From positions 1 to 11,102 of the forward strand of contig JAOPYP010000012.1 of assembly GCA_025964635.1 (NCBI GenBank): a stretch of DNA of 11,102 bases, written 5' to 3'. The stretch's first letter is position 1; every line of letters starts with the position of its first letter. The translations under genes were made by a program, and so were the position numbers. The notes beneath the pieces were generated by a model. The model was given only the letters and a program-made list of their open reading frames with translations, was not told the origin of the DNA and ran no database searches. Of this stretch, positions 6,945 to 11,102 are shown in pieces. Source of the DNA: Actinomycetes bacterium (GTDB lineage: Bacteria; Actinomycetota; Actinomycetes; Streptosporangiales; Streptosporangiaceae).

Positions 6945-8492
6945 GTGACCGCTGAGGCACCTGCCGGGCTGTCGGCGGACATAACGGGCCTGCCCTCCTG
7001 GACCCTGGACGAAGGCCAGCTGGGGGACCTGGAGCTGCTGCTGTCCGGTGCCCTGCCGCCCCTGCACGGCTTCATGGCCCCCGCCGAGGTGGACTCGGTC
7101 ACCGCGGACGGCAGGCTGCCGGACGGGACCCCCTGGCCGGTCCCGGTGACCTTCGAGGTGCCCGCCAGCGCGATCAAGCCGGACGCCGCCCGGCTGCTGC
7201 TGCAGGACCCGGAGGGCACCCCGCTCGCGGTGCTCGACATCACCGACCGCACCCCGGCCGAGCCGGACCTGGTCCGGCTGGCCGGCCCGGTAACCGGGTA
7301 CCGCCCCGCCGAGCATGGCCCGTTCCGGCACCTGCGGCGGCCGCCCGCCGAGGTGCGGGCTCAGCTGGCGGGCGGCCCGGTCCTGGCCTACGTCACCAGC
7401 GCGCCGCTGCACTGCCACCAGATCGGCCAGCTCCGGCACGCCGCGGGCCAGCTGAAAGCCCGGCTGCTGCTGCTGCCCATGGTGGCGGGCCCCGCGGAGA
7501 TCGTGGCCCGTCCCGACGCCCTGGTGCGCACCGTGCAGGCCGCGGCCCGCCACCTGCCGCCCCAGACCCAGGTCATCCCGGTCCCGCTCCGGCCCTACCA
7601 CGCCGGGGAATCCGGCGAGCTCGCCCTGCGGGCGATCGTGGCGGCCGCCTACGGGGCGACGCACCTGCTGGCCGAGAAGCCGGTGGCACCCGCCGCGCCG
7701 GGCGAGGGCGGGACCCGGCCAGGCCCGGTCATCCCGGTGCTCTCCCCCGGGGACTGGGCCTACGACCCGGTCGCCGAGGTGTGGCGGCCGCTGTCCCTCA
7801 TCGAGGCAGGTACGGAGCGCACCGACCTGGCGCCGGGCGAGCTCGAGGACATGCTGGACCGCGGGATCGAGGTGCCCGCGTGGTTCACCCCGCCCGCGGT
7901 GGCCCAGGAACTGCGCCGGGCCCGGCCGCCCCGCAGTAAAAGGGGCCTGGTCATCTTCCTGACCGGGCTGTCCGGTTCCGGCAAATCGACACTGGCCCGG
8001 GCGCTGCGCGACGCGCTGAGCGAACGGGGCGAGCGGACGGTGTCGCTGCTGGACGGGGACCTGGTCCGGTCGCTGCTGTCCGCCGGGCTCACGTTCTCCC
8101 GGGAGGACCGGGACCTGAATATCGCCCGGATCGGGTTCGTCGCCACCGAGATCGCACGGCACGGCGGCATCGCGATCTGCGCGCCGATCGCCCCCTACGC
8201 GCAGGCCCGGCAGGAGGTCAGGCGGGCGGTCCAGGAGGTCGGCGATTTCCTGCTCATCCACGTGGCCACGCCGGCCGAGGTGTGCGAGGCGCGGGACCGG
8301 AAGGGCCTGTACGCCAAGGCACGCGCAGGCCTGATCGACCACTTCACCGGGGTGTCGGATCCCTACGAGAAGCCGGACGATGCGGACCTGGTCCTCGACA
8401 CCTCGGTGCTGACCCGCCAGGAAGCGCTGGACGCCGTGATGCGACTGCTGACCGACGGGGGCTGGCTGCCGCCGGCCAAGCCGGGGGCGTAG
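6945..8492 (+). CDS. cysC: APS kinase fused to a degenerate ATP-sulfurylase-like region
   Basis: The C-terminal half (about 334-505) is an APS kinase, which phosphorylates adenylyl sulfate to PAPS for sulfate reduction or sulfation. It has P-loop GLSGSGKST (341-349), LDGDLVRSLL (369-378), EDRDLNIARIGFVA (387-400) and GLYAKARAG (454-462) with FTGVSDPYE (467-475); all look intact. Residues 13-325 follow the sat-type ATP sulfurylase fold: LGDLELLLSGALPPLHGFM (26-44), the YGATH region (236-240), and GIEVPAWFTPPAV (307-319) at the junction. The sulfurylase active site is lost: the QxRNPxHxxH motif reads VTSAPLHCHQ (150-159) and the GRDHAG motif reads AEKPVA (243-248). This half is probably structural or regulatory. 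The GTG start at 6945 follows a strong GGAGG with 6-base spacing. The 515-residue length suits a sulfurylase-kinase fusion. Sulfate activation itself would need another enzyme, such as CysDN, elsewhere. Confidence 0.88.
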   Translation: MTAEAPAGLSADITGLPSWTLDEGQLGDLELLLSGALPPLHGFMAPAEVDSVTADGRLPDGTPWPVPVTFEVPASAIKPDAARLLLQDPEGTPLAVLDITDRTPAEPDLVRLAGPVTGYRPAEHGPFRHLRRPPAEVRAQLAGGPVLAYVTSAPLHCHQIGQLRHAAGQLKARLLLLPMVAGPAEIVARPDALVRTVQAAARHLPPQTQVIPVPLRPYHAGESGELALRAIVAAAYGATHLLAEKPVAPAAPGEGGTRPGPVIPVLSPGDWAYDPVAEVWRPLSLIEAGTERTDLAPGELEDMLDRGIEVPAWFTPPAVAQELRRARPPRSKRGLVIFLTGLSGSGKSTLARALRDALSERGERTVSLLDGDLVRSLLSAGLTFSREDRDLNIARIGFVATEIARHGGIAICAPIAPYAQARQEVRRAVQEVGDFLLIHVATPAEVCEARDRKGLYAKARAGLIDHFTGVSDPYEKPDDADLVLDTSVLTRQEALDAVMRLLTDGGWLPPAKPGA

Positions 8493-8507
8493 CTCAGCCC
8501 GCTACCC
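8487..8507. terminator. Small hairpin at the convergent gene junction
   Basis: GTAGC (8489-8493) and GCTAC (8501-8505) pair around a 7-base loop, with one further possible G-C pair beyond a mismatch. It sits exactly between the APS kinase stop (in the stem) and the end of the DUF4229 gene on the other strand, where a two-way terminator would be expected. The stem is short and there is no T-run. Confidence 0.3.
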
Positions 8508-8517
8508 GCACGGCCGG

Positions 8518-8760
8518 CTACTCGTCGTCCTCGGCCCGGCTGCCCGCGTCGAGCCGGCCGCGGAAACCGTGCAGGCGTGAGGTGATCGCGGACGACATCG
8601 CGTCCCGCTGCCGGGACAACAGTACGTAGCTGACGATGCCGCTAACCAGCAGCGCGAGCCCGAGGAGCAGCACGCTCCTGAAGCCGACCAGGTACAGCAG
8701 GCCGGTGACGGCGACGAAGAGCAGGATCCGCGCCGTGGTGTAGGCGATGGTGGAACGCAT
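8518..8760 (-). CDS. DUF4229 small membrane protein
   Basis: The 80-residue protein has two hydrophobic helices (about 8-25 and 29-48), a short turn GFRS between them, then LSRQRDAMSSAI (48-59) and a charged tail ending DDE. The tight helical hairpin followed by LLSRQRDAMS is typical of actinobacterial DUF4229 proteins, whose role is unknown. Both ends are expected in the cytoplasm, with Arg-rich flanks near the membrane. The ATG lies 12 bases behind the stop of the PLP enzyme gene and has only a weak ribosome site, so it is probably co-transcribed and may be translationally coupled. No link in function between the two is evident. Confidence 0.8.
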   Translation of the reverse strand: MRSTIAYTTARILLFVAVTGLLYLVGFRSVLLLGLALLVSGIVSYVLLSRQRDAMSSAITSRLHGFRGRLDAGSRAEDDE

Positions 8761-8772
8761 AGCGTGCTCAGC

Positions 8773-9765
8773 CTACTCGCCGCGGTCCGGCCCGGCGGCC
8801 GGCTCCTGGCCCAGGATGTCCAGCAGCATCCCGGGGTCGATGTTGCCGCCCGACATGACGGCCACGGTGGTCCCGGCGGGGGGCAGTTCCTTGCGGCAGA
8901 ACAGGCACGCGGCCACGGCCACCGCGCCGCCAGGCTCCGCGATCAGCCTCGCGTCCAGGGCGAGCCGCCGGACGGCCGCCCGGATCTCGTCCTCGGTCAC
9001 GGTGACGATGTCGTCCACGTACTCCAGCATGTGCTGCAGCGGCAGCGCGCCGACCTGGTCGACGCGGAGCGAGTCGGCGATGGTCCGCTGCGTGAACTCG
9101 GCTGGCCAGGCCACCTGCTGGCCCTCGCGCAGCGAGTCGCGCGCGTCCGCGGCGAGCTCGGGCTCCACGCCGATCACGGTCGCGCCCGGGCAGAGGGTGC
9201 GGACCGCGCTGGCCACGCCGGCGATCAGCCCGCCGCCGCCCACCGGGACCACGACCAGGTCCACCCCGGGGCAGTCCGCCGCGATCTCCAGGCCGACCGT
9301 GCCCTGTCCCGCGATCACCCGGCGGTCGTCGAACGGCGGGATCGACACCGCCCCGCGCTGGCTGGCGATATCCCGGGTGGCGGCGAGCCGGGCGGCCAGA
9401 CCGGGCGCCGAGACCACGATCTCCGCGCCCAGCTGACGGATAGCCGCCACCTTCACGGCGGGGGCGTTGTCGGGGACCACGACCACCGCGGGCATCCCGA
9501 GCAGCGCCGCGGCGTAGGCCACGGCCTGGCCGTGGTTGCCGCTGGAGTGCGTGACCACCCCGATCTGCCGCGCCGCCGCGGGCAGCGTGCTCATCGCCGC
9601 GTAGGCGCCGCGCAGCTTGAACGCCCCGACGGGCTGCAGCGATTCGGGCTTGACCAGCAGGGACGGGTCGGCTCGCGGGAACGGAACCAGGGGGGTACGG
9701 ACGATCACCCCGGCCAGGGCCGCCGCGGCGGTCCGGATCTCGTCGATCGACACGAGCGGCTGCAC
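8773..9765 (-). CDS. PLP-dependent threonine dehydratase / serine racemase-like enzyme
   Basis: This is a 330-residue fold-type II PLP enzyme. The Schiff-base lysine is K50 in GAFKLRGA (47-54). SSGNHG (74-79) and GGGGL (176-180) bind the cofactor phosphate, and S305 in MSGGN (304-308) should contact the pyridine nitrogen. Such enzymes deaminate threonine to 2-oxobutyrate or serine to pyruvate, or racemise serine. The C-terminal ACT-type regulatory domain of biosynthetic IlvA is absent, so feedback control by isoleucine is unlikely and a catabolic or racemase role fits better. EPELAAD (201-207) carries the E-x3-A-x-D pattern of the divalent-cation site of serine racemase (E201, A205, D207). 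The GTG at 9765 has no ribosome site but sits exactly where a leaderless transcript would start. It is divergent from bldC and followed at 12 bases by the DUF4229 gene. The exact substrate is uncertain. Confidence 0.87.
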   Translation of the reverse strand: MQPLVSIDEIRTAAAALAGVIVRTPLVPFPRADPSLLVKPESLQPVGAFKLRGAYAAMSTLPAAARQIGVVTHSSGNHGQAVAYAAALLGMPAVVVVPDNAPAVKVAAIRQLGAEIVVSAPGLAARLAATRDIASQRGAVSIPPFDDRRVIAGQGTVGLEIAADCPGVDLVVVPVGGGGLIAGVASAVRTLCPGATVIGVEPELAADARDSLREGQQVAWPAEFTQRTIADSLRVDQVGALPLQHMLEYVDDIVTVTEDEIRAAVRRLALDARLIAEPGGAVAVAACLFCRKELPPAGTTVAVMSGGNIDPGMLLDILGQEPAAGPDRGE

Positions 9766-9771
9766 GCGAAC

Positions 9772-9777
9772 ACCCTA
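9772..9777 (-). promoter_or_regulatory. -10 element of a leaderless promoter for the PLP enzyme gene
   Basis: The minus strand reads TAGGGT, then 6 bases (GTTCGC), then the GTG start. This puts the hexamer at -12 to -7 if transcription begins at the G of the start codon. No Shine-Dalgarno sequence is present, which agrees with a leaderless mRNA. The -35 region (about 9795-9800, TCCGTA on the minus strand) is weak. Confidence 0.55.
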
Positions 9778-9789
9778 GATGAGCGGCCC

Positions 9790-9815
9790 CGTTTTACGGA
9801 AACTAGGGAGAAAAC
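9790..9815. promoter_or_regulatory. Locally AT-rich divergent control region
   Basis: The stretch GTTTTACGGAAAC...GAGAAAAC is clearly richer in A and T than anything else in the window. It lies between the divergent starts of the PLP enzyme gene and bldC. It contains a small CCGT-TTT-ACGG palindrome (9789-9799), and ACTAG at 9802-9806 is matched in inverted orientation by CTAGT at 9821-9825. It is a likely site for RNA polymerase or regulator binding, but no specific operator can be named. Confidence 0.4.
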
Positions 9816-9852
9816 CGTCGCTAGTCGCCACACTTGGGACAGGGCCCGATCA

Positions 9853-9872
9853 TGAGCCCGGACAGTGGCTCA
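9853..9872 (+). other. Hairpin just before the bldC ribosome site
   Basis: TGAGCC (9853-9858) and GGCTCA (9867-9872) form a 6-bp stem with an 8-base loop. The 3' arm abuts the AGGAGGGGA ribosome site at 9872-9880. If the transcript starts upstream, the hairpin could affect access to this site. It may also be coincidence, given the GC content. Confidence 0.35.
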
Positions 9873-9885
9873 GGAGGGGACGCAC

Positions 9886-10095
9886 GTGGACGCCGGCAAT
9901 GAGCGCCTCCTGACACCCGGGGAGGTCGCTGCCCTGTTCCGGGTCGACCCGAAGACCGTCACCCGGTGGGCCGCGTCGGGCCGCATCAGCAGCATCCGGA
10001 CCCCCGGAGGACACCGCCGCTTCCGCGAGTCCGAGGTCCGCGCCCTGCTCCGCGGCGAGGGTGCGGCCGGCAAGGACGAGGACCCGTCCGACTAG
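9886..10095 (+). CDS. bldC: BldC-family MerR-like DNA-binding regulator
   Basis: BldC is a small MerR-type DNA-binding protein with no effector domain. In Streptomyces it binds promoters as head-to-tail multimers and controls entry into development. The 69-residue length is close to Streptomyces BldC (68). LLTPGEVAALFRVD (8-21) and PKTVTRWAASGRISS (22-36) form the helix-turn-helix, and IRTPGGHRRFRESEVRALL (37-55) the wing and last helix; these match BldC almost residue for residue. The tail (57-69) is acidic and differs. The GTG at 9886 is chosen because the strong AGGAGGGGA lies 5 bases before it; an in-frame GTG at 9865 would put that site inside the gene. It is divergent from the PLP enzyme, and its stop overlaps that of the opposing small gene. 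A developmental role here is inferred from the family. Confidence 0.93.
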   Translation: MDAGNERLLTPGEVAALFRVDPKTVTRWAASGRISSIRTPGGHRRFRESEVRALLRGEGAAGKDEDPSD

Positions 10096-10364
10096 TCCGC
10101 GTCCGGACGTGGCACTGGGCCGGGGGCCACGCCCAGGCTGGCCCGGTACTCCGCGAACTGCCGCTGCAGGTCCGCGTCGCCCTCCTGCCACCGGCGGCGC
10201 CGTTCCTCGAGTTGTTCCTCGGTCAGCGCGTGCTCGGCCAGCCGGTCATACTCCGCGTCGGCCGGGCCGATCTCCACGTAGGCATCGCCGATCAGCTGCC
10301 CGCCCTCAGCCAGCGCTGACTCGGGAACCAGGAGGTTCCCGTTCGGCAGCTGGATGACGTCCAT
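10092..10364 (-). CDS. Small acidic protein of unknown function, partner of the metallopeptidase gene
   Basis: I do not recognise this family. The 90-residue protein has an N-terminal part of short hydrophobic strands (VIQLPNGNLLVPESAL at 3-18). A long charged helix follows (about 37-76, with TEEQLEERRRRWQEGDADLQ at 48-67), then a Pro-rich tail ending DAD. By count it has 19 acidic and 8 Arg residues, so it is strongly acidic. There is no signal peptide or membrane segment, so it is cytoplasmic. It starts 11 bases after the stop of the metallopeptidase gene on the same strand, so the two are probably one operon; a weak GAGTG precedes the ATG at 10364, and a GTG one codon earlier is also possible. 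Its TAG shares the CTAG at 10092-10095 with the bldC stop. An immunity or chaperone role for its neighbour is possible, but that is inference from position and charge. Confidence 0.75.
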   Translation of the reverse strand: MDVIQLPNGNLLVPESALAEGGQLIGDAYVEIGPADAEYDRLAEHALTEEQLEERRRRWQEGDADLQRQFAEYRASLGVAPGPVPRPDAD

Positions 10365-10375
10365 CACTGATCACT

Positions 10376-11102
10376 CTAAAGCCCATAGCGCAAATTGAAG
10401 TAGAGCATCACATCAAGAGCGGTCCTGATGTTGCCGCCGAGCATGTCCACGAGGGCCGGGCGCTGCCGGGACGCGATGGCGGCGAACGCGTCGGCGAAGA
10501 ACTCCCGGCGCCCCAGGTCGCCCGCCTGTCTGTGGAAGTCACTGACCAGGGATCCCTCGCAGCGCTCGTAGAGATGCCGGAACTCGGCCGAATCGGACTG
10601 CCAGCGGCCCTGCTCCCGGTCGACGTCGTCCAGGGCGTGCCCCACCTCGTGGCACATGACGTCGGGCGCGGACGAGGGCCGCGAGCCCACGATGATCTTC
10701 TTCTCGCCGTAAGCGCCCGCGCACGCGTCCCAGGTCGCCCGGCCGGACGGGAGGGGGACACCGCGCAGGCGGGACATGTCGTCCAGTTCCGGGACGCCGC
10801 CCTCGCCCACGTGGATCGCGTCCACCCCGGCCGCGAGGATCTCCTTGATCATCAGGGGAAGCTCGGCGAGGCGGTTGACCGCGCCCACGACCGGGGCGGA
10901 CGGCACCTTGCTGGGTGGCCACTCGCGGCGCAGGACCCGCTCCAGCGGACCGCAGTTCTGGTAGCCCTCGGCGGCCCGCCGGGCGTGCGCGACCTCGTAC
11001 CAGGGCAGCCGGGCCGCGTCCGCCTCAGGCGGGCGCGTGGCCTCCGCCGCGGTGTCCCGGGCCGCCTCCTGAGCCGCGACGCCCGGGGCGCGTCCCGGGG
11101 CC
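10376..11102 (-). CDS. Anthrax lethal factor-like zinc metallopeptidase domain (C-terminal part; gene runs off right edge)
   Basis: The frame is open without a stop to the edge, giving 241 visible residues; the true start lies outside, or is one of several internal GTGs (for example 10906). Counting from 10906, the domain has DDMSRLRGVPLP (42-53), WDACAGAYG (59-67), the zinc motif HEVGHALDD (86-94) and RREFFADAFA (133-142). HExGH followed by EFFAxAF, preceded by a LSxLRGV...WD...G segment, is the pattern of the lethal factor-like (ATLF) peptidase family. H86 and H90 are the likely zinc ligands with E87 as catalytic base and E135 as third ligand; H90 to E135 is 45 residues, the same spacing I recall between H690 and E735 of lethal factor. 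The preceding 65 residues are rich in Ala, Arg and Pro and look like a linker. No signal peptide can be assessed. Such domains often form the business end of secreted toxins, but a cellular protease role is also possible. Confidence 0.72.
   Translation of the reverse strand, partial: APGRAPGVAAQEAARDTAAEATRPPEADAARLPWYEVAHARRAAEGYQNCGPLERVLRREWPPSKVPSAPVVGAVNRLAELPLMIKEILAAGVDAIHVGEGGVPELDDMSRLRGVPLPSGRATWDACAGAYGEKKIIVGSRPSSAPDVMCHEVGHALDDVDREQGRWQSDSAEFRHLYERCEGSLVSDFHRQAGDLGRREFFADAFAAIASRQRPALVDMLGGNIRTALDVMLYFNLRYGL

Noticed and set aside
5913..8342. An 809-codon open frame on the minus strand opposite the methyltransferase-like and APS kinase genes.
   Set aside because: Its translation is low-complexity (Gly, Gln, Arg, Pro) with no domain, and it lies antisense to two well-supported genes. 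Long false frames are expected at this GC content.
8479..8519. AGCCGG and CCGGCT inverted repeat around the convergent junction.
   Set aside because: The arms are 29 bases apart and only 6 bp long, so chance is likely in this GC-rich sequence.
9834..9862. TTGGGA as a -35 box for bldC.
   Set aside because: No TAnnnT hexamer lies 16-19 bases downstream, so no promoter was called.
9852..9902. A 16-codon open frame (ATG at 9852, TGA at 9900-9902) overlapping the bldC start.
   Set aside because: It has no ribosome site and its ATG is part of the leader hairpin. It could be a regulatory upstream frame, but nothing supports translation.
10376..11102. Reading the metallopeptidase as part of a phage or integrated element.
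   Set aside because: No integrase, attachment repeat, tRNA or composition change is visible in the window to support this.

Overview
The window is a piece of a very GC-rich actinobacterial chromosome. Third codon positions are almost all G or C, GTG starts are common, and the gene set is typically actinomycete: a bldC-family regulator, a DUF4229 protein, and the order mfd / SurA-N lipoprotein / mazG / eno. Morphologically developing actinomycetes are the best guess because of bldC. The genus cannot be fixed from the sequence. No RNA genes, insertion sequences, CRISPR arrays or phage genes were seen, and no gene-free stretch exceeds 300 bases.

Left part (1-5710), all on the minus strand. The start of enolase lies at the left edge. 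To its right are mazG (house-cleaning NTP pyrophosphohydrolase), a lipoprotein with a SurA-type N-terminal region, and mfd (transcription-repair coupling factor). Transcription runs mfd, then the lipoprotein, then mazG, with gaps of 29 and 19 bases, so these three probably form an operon. A perfect 12-bp hairpin follows mazG and separates it from eno, which appears to have its own promoter.

Middle part (5711-8492), plus strand. A divergent intergenic region holds a candidate promoter for mfd and a leaderless-type promoter for a class I methyltransferase-like protein. A 14-bp imperfect tandem repeat begins at the methyltransferase stop codon. Next is a 515-residue fusion of an ATP-sulfurylase-like region and an APS kinase. 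The kinase looks intact, but the sulfurylase active-site motifs are visibly lost.

Right part (8493-11102). A minus-strand pair, a PLP-dependent threonine dehydratase/serine racemase-like enzyme and a small two-helix DUF4229 membrane protein, converges on the APS kinase fusion. The PLP enzyme diverges from bldC across a locally AT-rich intergenic stretch and has a well-placed leaderless promoter. bldC meets, tail to tail with overlapping stop codons, a small very acidic protein of unknown function. That protein follows directly behind the C-terminal part of a HEVGH zinc metallopeptidase resembling the catalytic domain of anthrax lethal factor; its frame runs off the right edge. This metallopeptidase plus acidic partner is the most unusual pair in the window and could be a toxin/immunity-type module, but that is inference. 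The rest is conserved chromosome with some interesting degenerate enzymes.
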